The notes beneath the pieces were generated by a model, which searched no databases, was not told where the DNA came from, and was given only the letters and a program-made list of their open reading frames with translations. A DNA stretch of 32,536 nucleotides, from assembly GCA_029213265.1 (NCBI GenBank), contig JARGNG010000049.1, forward strand, positions 1-32,536, in the 5' to 3' direction. The position numbers and the translations under genes were made by a program. This DNA comes from Verrucomicrobiales bacterium. GTDB taxonomy: Bacteria > Verrucomicrobiota > Verrucomicrobiia > Verrucomicrobiales > DEV007. The stretch's first letter is position 1, and every line of letters begins with the position of its first letter. This document shows, piece after piece, positions 16,140 through 24,623 of this stretch.

Positions 16140-18017
16140 ATGGGAAAAATCAAATTGCTATCCGAAGCCCTTGCCAGTCAGGTCGCCGCCGGAGAAGTCG
16201 TCGAGCGCCCTGCCTCGGTCGTGAAGGAACTCGTTGAAAACAGCATCGATGCCGGTTCCACCAACATTGAGATCCGGATTCAGCGAGGCGGTATTTCTTT
16301 GATCCGCGTGACCGACGACGGTTCCGGGATGAACCGCGACGATGCCCTCATGTGCCTGGAACGGAATGCGACTTCCAAAATCAAAACGAAGGAAGACCTT
16401 GCCGCAATCCACACCCTCGGCTTTCGCGGAGAGGCCATTCCCAGCATCGCCAGCGTATCGAAATTCCGACTTACGACGCGGGAACCGGACTCGCTCACGG
16501 GAACGGAAATCATTATCAACGGCGGAAAAGTCGTCAGCGTAAAGGATTGCGGTGAACCTCCCGGAACTCAGATCGAAGTTCGTTCGCTTTTTTACAACCT
16601 CCCTGCACGACGCAAATTTCTCCGCACCGAAAACACGGAATATTCCCACCTTGAGCAGGTGATCAAAACGCAGGCCATCGCCCACGAAAACATTCGATTT
16701 TCACTGGTGCGAAATGATCGCCTCGCCTTTCAGCTTCCCGCCACCAGCAGCCTTCGCGAGCGCATCGGAGGCCTCGTCGGCAACGACCTTGCTGGACGAC
16801 TCCTCGAAATTGAACCCTACGAGCACAAAGGAGTCGTCGTTCGAGGTCTGATTGGCCCTCCCGGTATGGGACGCAGTGACAGGCGCCAGCAGCTCAGCTT
16901 TCTCAACGGACGACCGGTCGAGGCGGCCATTATCACCCGCGCGCTCCGTGAGGGGTATCACACCGCTCTCATGAAGGGGCAATATCCGGTGACCTTTCTG
17001 TTTCTGGAGACCGATCCCACCGCCGTGGATGTGAACGTCCACCCTGCGAAGCGGGAAGTTCGATTTCACGATGGTTTTGGCGTGCAGGATGCCATCATCG
17101 GCGCCGTTCAGGCGACTCTGCGCGAGCGCATGACCCGACCGGTTTCCGGCGTCGGATTGACGGGATCAACCTACGAAAAACCGGCCGTAGCAAGCGAACC
17201 GTCGGTGATTCAGGAAAATCTCATTCCCGAAGCGGAGCAACGATCGCTCCGCAACGACTGGGGCGACCTGACAAAACCACCTGAGCCCGCGAAAGAATCC
17301 CCCCGGCTTTTCACTGAAGCGGAGCGGGAACGTTTCGAAACGAACCGGGAAGTCGACACGGAACCGGGTTCCGTCACCGACCCAAACCTGCCTGATGTTC
17401 TCGAAGAACAAGCACCTTCCGAAGAGAAACCAAAAGCCTCGGACTACCGGCTCATGGGGGTTCTCGGCAAACTCTATGTTCTCCTGGAAGGAAAAGAGGG
17501 ACTTGTCCTCATGGACCAACACGCCGCCCACGAGCGTGTCCTTTTCGAGGAAATGAAACGTCGCATGGAAGCAGAGGGCGTCCCGAGCCAGCGGCTGCTC
17601 ACCCCCATCATGGTCGATCTCCCTCCACAGGATTTTAACCTGATCGAAAAAAACCTTGAGACACTGAACAAACTGGGACTCTCCGCCGAACCGTTTGGGG
17701 GCAATACCCTGAAGATTGATTCTCTTCCCTGCTTTCTCAAAAGCGACGATCCCGAGAGCTTTCTTCAGGCCGTCATTGATGAAATCCGCTCTTCGAGTGA
17801 TCGCATGTCCGAACTGCGGTTGGGAGAGGACATGATCGCCACAACAGTCTGTCGACACGCCGTCAAAGCGAACGACCCGCTTCACGATAAGGAATTGCAG
17901 AAGCTGCTCGAAGACACCCTCGCCTGCGACATGCCGTATTGCTGCCCTCATGGTCGGCCTACCCTGATCCAGATCAACTACGCCGAGCTGGAGAGAAAAT
18001 TCGGTCGGCGGACTTGA
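16140..18017 (+). CDS. mutL: DNA mismatch repair protein MutL with endonuclease site
   Basis: MutL links mismatch recognition by MutS to strand incision. The 625-residue chain has the N-terminal GHKL ATPase domain: ELVENSIDAG (motif I), DDGSGM (motif II), and TLGFRGEA plus ASVSKF (motif III region). The transducer domain follows, with FLNGRPV and DVNVHPAKREVRF. A polar linker spans about 330-430. The C-terminal domain carries DQHAAHERVLFEE (about 458-470), the D-Q-H-A-x2-E-x4-E metal site of endonuclease-type MutL, and CPHGRPTLIQI near 602-612. So this MutL should nick DNA itself, as in bacteria without MutH. No mutS is in the window. The gene is single and divergent from the Fe-S carrier. 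Confidence 0.97.
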   Translation: MGKIKLLSEALASQVAAGEVVERPASVVKELVENSIDAGSTNIEIRIQRGGISLIRVTDDGSGMNRDDALMCLERNATSKIKTKEDLAAIHTLGFRGEAIPSIASVSKFRLTTREPDSLTGTEIIINGGKVVSVKDCGEPPGTQIEVRSLFYNLPARRKFLRTENTEYSHLEQVIKTQAIAHENIRFSLVRNDRLAFQLPATSSLRERIGGLVGNDLAGRLLEIEPYEHKGVVVRGLIGPPGMGRSDRRQQLSFLNGRPVEAAIITRALREGYHTALMKGQYPVTFLFLETDPTAVDVNVHPAKREVRFHDGFGVQDAIIGAVQATLRERMTRPVSGVGLTGSTYEKPAVASEPSVIQENLIPEAEQRSLRNDWGDLTKPPEPAKESPRLFTEAERERFETNREVDTEPGSVTDPNLPDVLEEQAPSEEKPKASDYRLMGVLGKLYVLLEGKEGLVLMDQHAAHERVLFEEMKRRMEAEGVPSQRLLTPIMVDLPPQDFNLIEKNLETLNKLGLSAEPFGGNTLKIDSLPCFLKSDDPESFLQAVIDEIRSSSDRMSELRLGEDMIATTVCRHAVKANDPLHDKELQKLLEDTLACDMPYCCPHGRPTLIQINYAELERKFGRRT

Positions 18018-18148
18018 GACAGGAGTGCTCAGGCTCTGCGTTGGGGAGTTAAATTACTTACCCGGAAAAAATAGGGTGAGGCGCCGGAATCGTAGGATGG
18101 CTTCTCCCGTTGCCTCAATCGATTCACTTTCTCACGCACCTGCGACCT

Positions 18149-18166
18149 TGACCGCCCCAACGGTCA
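18149..18166. promoter_or_regulatory. Inverted repeat upstream of the sulfatase gene
   Basis: TGACCG and CGGTCA are separated by CCCCAA, a perfect 6-bp dyad 18 bp before the sulfatase ATG. The left arm overlaps TTGACC, which could be a -35 element. It may be an operator; the evidence is only the symmetry. Confidence 0.3.
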
Positions 18167-18184
18167 CAGCCAGACTTTCAGCTT

Positions 18185-19690
18185 ATGAAACAAGTGCTTC
18201 TTGCTGTCCTTTTTACTTTCGGTCTGAGCGCCTCCATCGCCGCCGAAAAGAATGTCATTTTCATCATTACCGATGACGAATCTCCGACTCTCGGCTGTTA
18301 TGGGGATCCGATAGCAAAGACTCCGGCAATTGATGCAATTGCTGCCGACGGAACGGTTTTTCTGAATGCTTTTGCAACTACCGCGAGCTGCTCAGCGAGC
18401 CGTTCCGTGGTCATGTCAGGATTGCACAACCACCGAAACGGGCAATACGGGCATCAGCATTCCTATCATAAATTCAATTCCTGGCACAGTGTCGTAAGCC
18501 TTTCACTTCCCCGCGTCATGGCCAATGCCGGCTACCGCACCGGGCACATCGGAAAATACCACGTCGCCCCTGAGCAGGTCTTTCGCTACGAAAACTACTT
18601 CAAAGCGAACAGCCGCAGCACCGTGGAAATGGCAGACGCGGTAAAAGACTTCATCAGTGAAGACAGCGAGAAGCCTTTCTTTCTTTACTACGGCACTTCT
18701 GATCCCCACCGTGGGGGTGGCAAGGACAAGAGTTCCCAACTCGAACTGAAACCGGACTTTTTTGGGAACAAGCCCAACAAGGAAGCCTATCCGGGAGTGG
18801 AAGAAGTCTTCTACGATCCTGAGAAACTTCCCATTCCCCACTTCCTTTCTGATACGCCGGAAACTCGCGAAGAACTGGCACACTACTACCAGAGCATTTC
18901 CCGGGTCGACCAGGGGGTGGGTCGACTTGTCGAAATTCTGAAAGAGGCTGAGCTCTACGACAAAACTCTGATCGTTTTTACGGCGGATCACGGCATGGCC
19001 TTTGCCGGGGGAAAAACGACCGTTTACGAAGGAGGCCTCCGCGTTCCTTTCGTGGTTCGAAATCCCTACGAAGAGAACAGAGGGGTAAAACACACGGGAA
19101 TGATCAGTCACATCGACATCACTCCCAGCCTGCTGGACTTTGCGGGCGGACTGAATCCGAAAACGAATGCACCTGCGAAGTTCGTCAACGCCAAGAAGTT
19201 CTGGAAGGACTTCCCCGAGGTGGCGAAGGACAATCTCGGACCCAACCTCGAGAAATACCATGGCAAGTCATGGATCCCTATTCTTGGAGAGCCGGATGCC
19301 GAACACTGGGAGACAATCTTCGCGTCGCATACCTTCCACGAAATCCAGATGTACTACCCAATGCGGGTCGTTCGGGATAGGGACTACAAGCTCATTTGGA
19401 ATATCGCCCACCCCCTCCCTTACCCCTTCGCCTCCGACCTGTGGGCAGCGAGCAGTTTCCAGGCGCAATACCAACAATCGCTCGACGCTCCCTACGGTCA
19501 GAAGTCCGTTGGGGAATACATTCACCGCCCGCAGTTCGAGTTTTTCAAAATCAGCGAAGATCCCTACGAAGCCAATAACCTCGCTAACGATCCGGCTCAC
19601 CACGATGCCTTCCAGCGGATGCAGGAAAAAATGAAACAGTTTCAAAAGGAAATGAGTGATCCCTGGATCATGAAATGGGAATACGAATAG
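18185..19690 (+). CDS. Secreted sulfatase of the arylsulfatase (S1) family
   Basis: This enzyme hydrolyses sulfate esters or N-sulfates. Residues 1-20 are a signal peptide ending in SIAA. The metal-site motif TDDESP (29-34) follows. The active-site signature C-S-A-S-R is at residues 69-73, where C69 would be converted to formylglycine by a maturase not encoded here. Later landmarks are YGTSDPHRGGG, the metal-binding DHGMAF and the KTTVYEGGLRVPF block. The length of 501 residues and the tight layout resemble N-sulfoglucosamine sulfohydrolase-like S1 sulfatases; the substrate is probably a sulfated polysaccharide from algae or animals. It comes first in a run with a lactonase and a sulfotransferase. 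There is no Shine-Dalgarno sequence. Confidence 0.93.
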   Translation: MKQVLLAVLFTFGLSASIAAEKNVIFIITDDESPTLGCYGDPIAKTPAIDAIAADGTVFLNAFATTASCSASRSVVMSGLHNHRNGQYGHQHSYHKFNSWHSVVSLSLPRVMANAGYRTGHIGKYHVAPEQVFRYENYFKANSRSTVEMADAVKDFISEDSEKPFFLYYGTSDPHRGGGKDKSSQLELKPDFFGNKPNKEAYPGVEEVFYDPEKLPIPHFLSDTPETREELAHYYQSISRVDQGVGRLVEILKEAELYDKTLIVFTADHGMAFAGGKTTVYEGGLRVPFVVRNPYEENRGVKHTGMISHIDITPSLLDFAGGLNPKTNAPAKFVNAKKFWKDFPEVAKDNLGPNLEKYHGKSWIPILGEPDAEHWETIFASHTFHEIQMYYPMRVVRDRDYKLIWNIAHPLPYPFASDLWAASSFQAQYQQSLDAPYGQKSVGEYIHRPQFEFFKISEDPYEANNLANDPAHHDAFQRMQEKMKQFQKEMSDPWIMKWEYE

Positions 19691-19694
19691 AATC

Positions 19695-19728
19695 CCTTTT
19701 TCTTTGCCCCGATCCTTTTCTTTGCCCC
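19695..19728 (+). repeat. Near-perfect direct repeat between sulfatase and lactonase genes
   Basis: CCTTTTTCTTTGCCCC (19695-19710) is repeated as CCTTTTCTTTGCCCC (19714-19728), one T shorter. The second copy's CCTTTTC can pair with GAAAAGG at 19737-19743 to make a 7-bp hairpin before the lactonase ribosome-binding site. Role unknown. Confidence 0.6.
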
Positions 19729-19758
19729 ATCGGAGCGAAAAGGAAACGGAGTCAGAAA

Positions 19759-20874
19759 ATGAAAACGACCACCATGAAAATCATCCTTGCTCTTACTCTC
19801 TCCTGCTTCACCGCCCTCACTCACGCCGACACCGTCTCCCTCTGGATCGGAACCGGCGGAAAAGGGGCCGAAGGCATCTACCGAACGGAACTGAATACCG
19901 AAAAGGGAACCCTGACTGATCCTGTGCTTGCCGCCAAAATCGGCTCGCCCGGCTTTGTCAGTCTCAGTTCGGATGAAAGGCGCATCTACTGTGTTTGCTC
20001 GATCGAAAAGGAGCCCGGCGTAGCGGCCTTTCGAATCGGAGATGACAAGTCCCTTACCCTGATCAACTCCCAGCCCATCGGGGACGGCGGTGCTGCGCAC
20101 CTCAGCCTTGACCACGAGGACAAGATCCTCTTCACGGCTCAATACGGTGGCGGTTCGGTGGCGGCTTTTCCGATCAGCGAAGACGGATCCATCGGGGAGC
20201 GTTCCGATTTGAAAGAGCAGGCCGGCTCGGGCCCCAACGAATCCCGCCAGAAAGGACCGCACCCTCACTGGACCGGAGTCAGCCCGGACAATCGCTTTCT
20301 CTTTGTTCCCGATTTGGGAGCCGACAAAGTATTCATCTATCGGATCGATCATGAAGATGCCACGATCACTCCTCACGGTGCCGGTATCGCAGTTCCCGGC
20401 GGCGGGCCCCGTCACATGAAATTTAGCAAAGACGGCTCGAAGATTTATCTTCTCAACGAACTGCTCATGTCGGTAACCGTTTTCGATTACGACACCCAGA
20501 ACGGAACGATGGAAGCGGTCCAGACCATCTCCACGCTTCCGGAGGAAATGTGGGAGATCCCGAATAAGTCCTCTGAAATCCGCGTTCACCCCAACGGAAA
20601 ATTTGTCTACGCGGCCAACCGCGGACACGACTCCATTGCCGCCTTTTCGGTGAATGAGCAAAGCGGTGAACTGAACTTCGTGGAACGCGAAGCGATCCGC
20701 GGGAGCTGGCCGAGAAACTTTAACATCGATCCTACCGGTCAATGGATGGTCGTGGCGGGCCGGTATTCAAATACGCTTTCCGTTTTCAAAATTGATCCCG
20801 AAACCGGCGGACTCCTCTTTCATGGGCAAATCGTAAATGTCCCCGCTCCCATCTGCGTGGAGCACGGAAAGTAG
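19759..20874 (+). CDS. Secreted lactonase-family beta-propeller protein (6-phosphogluconolactonase-like)
   Basis: The 371-residue protein starts with a signal peptide (ILALTLSCFTALTHA). The rest forms the seven-bladed propeller of the YbhE/Pgl lactonase family, with repeated blade strings: GFVSLSSDERRIYCVCS, HWTGVSPDNRFLFVPDLG, RHMKFSKDGSKIYLLNE, IRVHPNGKFVYAANRGHDS and NFNIDPTGQWMVVAG. Cytoplasmic members open 6-phosphogluconolactone, but an exported copy next to a sulfatase more likely acts on lactones released from extracellular sugars, or binds sugars only. The ATG at 19759 is chosen because GGAG lies 7 nt upstream (19748-19751), one of the few clear ribosome-binding sites here. It starts 68 bp after the sulfatase. 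Confidence 0.85.
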   Translation: MKTTTMKIILALTLSCFTALTHADTVSLWIGTGGKGAEGIYRTELNTEKGTLTDPVLAAKIGSPGFVSLSSDERRIYCVCSIEKEPGVAAFRIGDDKSLTLINSQPIGDGGAAHLSLDHEDKILFTAQYGGGSVAAFPISEDGSIGERSDLKEQAGSGPNESRQKGPHPHWTGVSPDNRFLFVPDLGADKVFIYRIDHEDATITPHGAGIAVPGGGPRHMKFSKDGSKIYLLNELLMSVTVFDYDTQNGTMEAVQTISTLPEEMWEIPNKSSEIRVHPNGKFVYAANRGHDSIAAFSVNEQSGELNFVEREAIRGSWPRNFNIDPTGQWMVVAGRYSNTLSVFKIDPETGGLLFHGQIVNVPAPICVEHGK

Positions 20875-20895
20875 AGCCGATCGCCAACCGATATC

Positions 20896-21708
20896 ATGGC
20901 GAACGGATTTCCCCTCGCATTCGCCCACCTCATGAAGACGGCGGGGCAAACGATGCGCGACATCCTTCGTCGTAACTTCGGAGCACAACATTGCGACACT
21001 CTTCTCTTCGAGAAAACGACGGCGCGGGATTGGCGTTGGATGAAAGTCTGTTACCCGCGGATCAAGAGCATTGCCGGACATTGCATCACCCCCTGTGATT
21101 CGCTTTTTGATTCCTTTTTTCCGAAAGCTCGTTTCTTTACCTTCCTGCGGGAACCCGTTTCCAGAACCATTTCCCACTATCAGTTTCTGGTGAACGGAGG
21201 TCATACCGTTCCTTCCTTTGAAGTGTGGCTCGAAGAAAATCGGAACTTCATGACAAAGCGGCTCGCGGGGACAGAAAATGCTCAGGCGGCGATCGATATG
21301 CTTGAGGAAAAAGTTCCTTTCGTAGGACTGATGGAACACTTCGACGAATCACTTCTTCTTTGGCGACACTGGACAGGACTCCCCAATCTCGAAATCCGTT
21401 ACCACTTCGTCAATCGTGCTCCCGCCACGACCACCAAAGAGAACATCCTCTCGAGGGAGGAGAATCTGGATCGCATCCGTGGAGCAAACGAAGAGGACGC
21501 GAAATTGTATGGCTACCTCGTAGAGCAAAGAATGGAACGCCAGCGTTCCCAATATGGATCCGCTCTGGCGGACGACCTTGCCGCTTTTCAGGATGAGATC
21601 TCGAAATCGGAGCCTCCTTCTGGCAAAACATCGGCCGCAAGGCTGAAGCGGAACCTGATCTACCGAACCGGCCTTCGCTCACCGAAAGCTGATCGCCGGT
21701 ACTCGTAA
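20896..21708 (+). CDS. Sulfotransferase-family protein (PAPS-dependent, Golgi-carbohydrate type)
   Basis: The 270-residue protein has the two binding sites for 3'-phosphoadenosine-5'-phosphosulfate. The 5'-phosphosulfate loop is MKTAGQTM (residues 13-20, K14 expected to be catalytic). The 3'-phosphate site is FLREPVSRTISHY (83-95, R85 and S89). This is the pattern of the carbohydrate sulfotransferases related to heparan and chondroitin enzymes. It has no signal peptide or membrane segment, so it would act in the cytoplasm, perhaps on a glycan or lipid precursor. The C-terminal 40 residues are basic and variable. It starts 21 bp after the lactonase gene. Acceptor unknown. Confidence 0.85.
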   Translation: MANGFPLAFAHLMKTAGQTMRDILRRNFGAQHCDTLLFEKTTARDWRWMKVCYPRIKSIAGHCITPCDSLFDSFFPKARFFTFLREPVSRTISHYQFLVNGGHTVPSFEVWLEENRNFMTKRLAGTENAQAAIDMLEEKVPFVGLMEHFDESLLLWRHWTGLPNLEIRYHFVNRAPATTTKENILSREENLDRIRGANEEDAKLYGYLVEQRMERQRSQYGSALADDLAAFQDEISKSEPPSGKTSAARLKRNLIYRTGLRSPKADRRYS

Positions 21709-21765
21709 TGGCGATCTACATGGGAACGCCAGGGAAACCGTCTCGGCACTCCGCTTCTGACCCGA

Positions 21766-23031
21766 CTAGCCCACTACGGTTTCCCGAATTTCTCCCGAAA
21801 AGGTCCAGCCAAGGAAAGGCGTTACCGGGCTTTTCGTTTTCAGATACTCGCGAGTAATTTCAGTCTCCGCTTTCGGATCAAAGACAAAAAAGTCTGCGGT
21901 CTGCCCCTCTTCAATTTCGTGAAACTCCTGTCCCACAATTTCCCGGGGCGCCTGGGAGTATTTCTGAATCAGAAGATCCCATCCAAACGCTCCCTCCTTG
22001 ATGAATCGATCATAGATCGCCAGCACGGTTGTCTCCAGTCCCGTTACTCCAAACGGCGCGCTCGCAAAGTCGGCTGATTTCTCGAATTCCGTATGCGGTG
22101 CGTGGTTCGACGCGATCGCATCGATGGAGTCGTTGAGAAGCCCCTCGATCAAAGCCTCTACATCTCCGGGAAGGCGAAGAGGAGGGTCGAGTTTGAGGCT
22201 GGTGTTGTAGTCTTTGACCTCTTTTTCACTCAGCAGCAAATGGTGAGGCGAAACTTCGCAAGTCACCCTGGTCCCCGCTTCCTTCGCGCAGGCGACCGCC
22301 TGAACTGCATTGGCGGTCGATATCTGCTGCAGGTGAAGCCGGGCCCCGGTGTATTGAGCGACACGAATGTCCCGATCAATCGCGATCTCCTGGGAAATGG
22401 CAGGAATTCCGGGCAGCCCCAACTGGTAGGAAACGCGGCCCTCGTTGACGACCCCCGCCTTGGACAGTGCCGGGGTATCGCAATGCGAAGTCACCAGCAG
22501 GTCGAAGTCTTTGGCATACTCCATGCATCGCCGGAGCAGGTCGGGACAGGGTATCCCCCGGTCCGAATCGGTCAGCATCGCCACGCCCCGACTCGCCATT
22601 CCGGAAAACCCGGCCAGCTCAATCCCCTCGCGGCCTTTGGTCAAGCACCCGGAGGCCAACATGGGAATGGGGCTCGTTTCACTGACGAGATCCTGCAAGC
22701 TCTTGACGAGGTTACCAGTATCAATCGGAGGGCTTGTATCCGGCATGAGAACCATTCCCGTCACGCCCCCATTCAGAGCTGCCGCGGCGCAGGTCGCGAG
22801 CGTCTCTTTGTGCTCCCCTCCCGGTTCGCGCGCGTGCACTTGCAGATCAAACATTCCGGGGACGAGGGCACAGCCCGTGCAATCGACGACTTCATCCGGC
22901 TGGACACAACTTTCTTCGATGCCCGGCCCGACCCTCTCAGCGGTCCCGTCGTCGCCGACAAGAACATCACCTTCGATCAGATCGCTGGATCCGGCGCTCG
23001 CGATCACTCCGTTTTTGAAAAGCCTCGCCAT
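21766..23031 (-). CDS. Dihydroorotase-like protein, probably inactive (PyrC'/PyrX type)
   Basis: The 421-residue protein is a full-length type I dihydroorotase by fold, but key residues are changed. The metal motif D-x-H-x-H reads D62-L-Q64-V-H66, so the first histidine is glutamine. The H-V-S-T histidine is Q236 (LHLQQIST). The catalytic D of D-H-A-P-H is N309 (SNHAPH). The substrate asparagine of N-P-P-L-R is D282. H183 (SHCDT) and the HAREPG arginine R68 remain. Pseudomonas has a comparable inactive homologue (PyrC') that is required to assemble its aspartate carbamoyltransferase. Here the gene starts 1 bp after pyrB, so a structural role in an ATCase complex is likely. An active PyrC should be encoded elsewhere. 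The ATG at 23031 is chosen; a longer reading frame to 23094 would overlap pyrB. Confidence 0.9.
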   Translation of the reverse strand: MARLFKNGVIASAGSSDLIEGDVLVGDDGTAERVGPGIEESCVQPDEVVDCTGCALVPGMFDLQVHAREPGGEHKETLATCAAAALNGGVTGMVLMPDTSPPIDTGNLVKSLQDLVSETSPIPMLASGCLTKGREGIELAGFSGMASRGVAMLTDSDRGIPCPDLLRRCMEYAKDFDLLVTSHCDTPALSKAGVVNEGRVSYQLGLPGIPAISQEIAIDRDIRVAQYTGARLHLQQISTANAVQAVACAKEAGTRVTCEVSPHHLLLSEKEVKDYNTSLKLDPPLRLPGDVEALIEGLLNDSIDAIASNHAPHTEFEKSADFASAPFGVTGLETTVLAIYDRFIKEGAFGWDLLIQKYSQAPREIVGQEFHEIEEGQTADFFVFDPKAETEITREYLKTKSPVTPFLGWTFSGEIRETVVG

Positions 23032-23032
23032 A

Positions 23033-23971
23033 TCAATCCTTTTGCGTCTCCGGTTTGAGCCAATGAAGCACGGCCATGCGAACGGCAATACCATTCTCGA
23101 CCTGCGTGCTGATGAGACTTTTTTCGTAACCCATTGCTTCGTCGGTTACTTCGACGCCGCGATTTACGGGACCGGGATGCATCAAGTAGGCGCCCAGTTC
23201 CCGCATCCGGACGAGGCGGTCACTGTTCATTCCATACATCTTGTGATACTCGGCGATACTGGGGAAAAACTGGCCCTCCTGGCGCTCCATTTGCACACGC
23301 AAGAGGTAGACCGCATCGGGCCCCCAGTCGAAAACCTCGTCCCAGGTTCGGAATCGGGTCATGAAATCATGGCGTCCCTCGGGAATGAGCGATCCGGGAC
23401 CTAGCACCCCCACTTCGATTCCGAGTTTATGAAACAGAGTGCTGGTTGAGCGTGCGACCCGGGAGTGAAGAATATCACCTACGATCGCGACTTTTCTCCC
23501 TGCAAAGTCGGGATACACTTCACGAAAGGTCATCGCATCGAGAAGGGCCTGCGTCGGATGGGCATGATACCCATCGCCGGCATTCAATACCGAAGCCCGG
23601 GTATGCTGGGCCACTATCCCGGGAACGCCCGCAGCCTTGTGCCGAATCACGATGTAATCCGACCGCATCGCCTGGAGCGTTTCGATGGTATCGAGAAGAG
23701 ACTCCCCTTTTACAATCGAAGAGGCGGATACGGTGAAGTTGGTCACATCCGCCGACATCCGGTTCGCCGCGACTTCAAAAGAAGAACTCGTCCTCGTCGA
23801 AGGTTCATAGAAGAGATTGAGAACCGTCTTTCCGCGGAGCGTGGGAACTTTTTTCACCGAACGTTGAAAGAGCTGCTTGAACGGAACCGCATTTTCCAAA
23901 ACGTATTCGATTTCCTCGAGAGAGAGGCTTTCGATATCGAGGAGGTCTTTGCGGGGCTTCAATTCACTCAT
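23033..23971 (-). CDS. pyrB: Aspartate carbamoyltransferase catalytic subunit
   Basis: This enzyme joins carbamoyl phosphate and aspartate, the first committed step of pyrimidine synthesis. The 312-residue chain has the carbamoyl-phosphate site S-T-R-T-S (58-62) and K88 in SIVKGES, the H-P-T-Q block (GYHAHPTQALLDA), and the aspartate-binding region MHPGPVNRGVE near the C-terminus. Key residues are intact, so it should be active. It overlaps pyrR by 8 bp upstream, and the dihydroorotase-like gene begins 1 bp after its stop. No regulatory chain gene (pyrI) is present, which fits a class that uses a dihydroorotase homologue for its quaternary structure. Confidence 0.96.
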   Translation of the reverse strand: MSELKPRKDLLDIESLSLEEIEYVLENAVPFKQLFQRSVKKVPTLRGKTVLNLFYEPSTRTSSSFEVAANRMSADVTNFTVSASSIVKGESLLDTIETLQAMRSDYIVIRHKAAGVPGIVAQHTRASVLNAGDGYHAHPTQALLDAMTFREVYPDFAGRKVAIVGDILHSRVARSTSTLFHKLGIEVGVLGPGSLIPEGRHDFMTRFRTWDEVFDWGPDAVYLLRVQMERQEGQFFPSIAEYHKMYGMNSDRLVRMRELGAYLMHPGPVNRGVEVTDEAMGYEKSLISTQVENGIAVRMAVLHWLKPETQKD

Positions 23972-24533
23972 TCGTTTCTGCGACCGGTTCCGTTACCAGG
24001 AAAACGCCTTCTTTTCCGTCATCTTCCTGAAAACGAACTTTTACATAGTGGTTCAATGTCGTCTCTACCCTCCTGCCAACATAGTCCGGCTGAATCGGAA
24101 TCTCACGGTGTCCCCGATCAATCAGCACCGCCAGTTCGATTTTGGACGGGCGCCCGTAGTCCATCAGCCCGTCGAGAGCGGCACGAATCGTCCGACCGGT
24201 AAAGATGACTTCGTCAAAAAGAATCACCCGTGTTCCATCGAGAGCAAAAGGGACATCCGAACTTTCCAGTCGGGGAAGAGCAGTCCCGAGATTGTCAAAG
24301 TCGTCGCGGTAGAGCGATATATCCAGGGTTCCCACCGGATAATCCCGCCCCCGGCTTTTCAGCACTTCCGCGACCCGGTGAGCCAGCGTAACACCCCGGG
24401 TGTAGATCCCCACAAAGGCGACCTTGTCTTCACCACAGCGGCGAATCACTTCATTAGCCAAAAGGGAAACAGCTTCCTCAATCCCAGCGGGACTGAGAAT
24501 TTCTTCGGTTGTGATGTCTGTGGGATCACTCAA
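23964..24533 (-). CDS. pyrR: PyrR, pyrimidine operon regulator/uracil phosphoribosyltransferase
   Basis: PyrR senses UMP/UTP and in Gram-positive bacteria binds the leader RNA of pyr genes; it also has uracil phosphoribosyltransferase activity. The 189-residue chain carries the PRPP loop VILFDEVIFTGRTIRAALDG (about 102-121), followed by the PyrR-typical IELAVLIDRGHREIPIQPDYVG. The usual D-D of the PRPP loop is D-E here. The start codon is a TTG (24533); there is no in-frame ATG or GTG between an upstream in-frame stop and it. This suggests low or regulated translation. It overlaps pyrB by 8 bp. A possible leader structure lies just upstream. Confidence 0.93.
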   Translation of the reverse strand: MSDPTDITTEEILSPAGIEEAVSLLANEVIRRCGEDKVAFVGIYTRGVTLAHRVAEVLKSRGRDYPVGTLDISLYRDDFDNLGTALPRLESSDVPFALDGTRVILFDEVIFTGRTIRAALDGLMDYGRPSKIELAVLIDRGHREIPIQPDYVGRRVETTLNHYVKVRFQEDDGKEGVFLVTEPVAETNE

Positions 24534-24623
24534 ATAGATGCTGCCGAAGAAGTTGGCAAATTTTCAAACCGATCCTCGGAACCGGCTCTGGTTAACCACT
24601 ATGCGCAAAACGCGCGAACGTCA
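24534..24623 (-). promoter_or_regulatory. Spacer upstream of pyrR with small alternative hairpins
   Basis: This 90-bp spacer is the widest inside the nucleotide operon. On the minus strand GGTTAACC (a palindrome at 24590-24597) overlaps a second stem, AACC-AGAGCC-GGTT (24580-24593), so the AACC can pair on either side. The string CCAGAG resembles part of the PyrR-binding loop, but the rest does not match the known consensus. A regulatory site for PyrR is possible and unproven. Confidence 0.3.

Noticed and set aside
19642..20742. Minus-strand open frame of 366 codons
   Set aside because: Antisense to the lactonase gene, whose propeller repeats and ribosome-binding site are clear.
21709..21765. 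Terminator between the sulfotransferase and the dihydroorotase-like gene
   Set aside because: TGGCG and CGCCA could pair, but the stem is only 5 bp with a 13-nt loop and no T-tract.
22093..23404. Two overlapping plus-strand open frames of about 320 codons
   Set aside because: Both are antisense to the dihydroorotase-like and pyrB genes, overlap each other and resemble no protein family.
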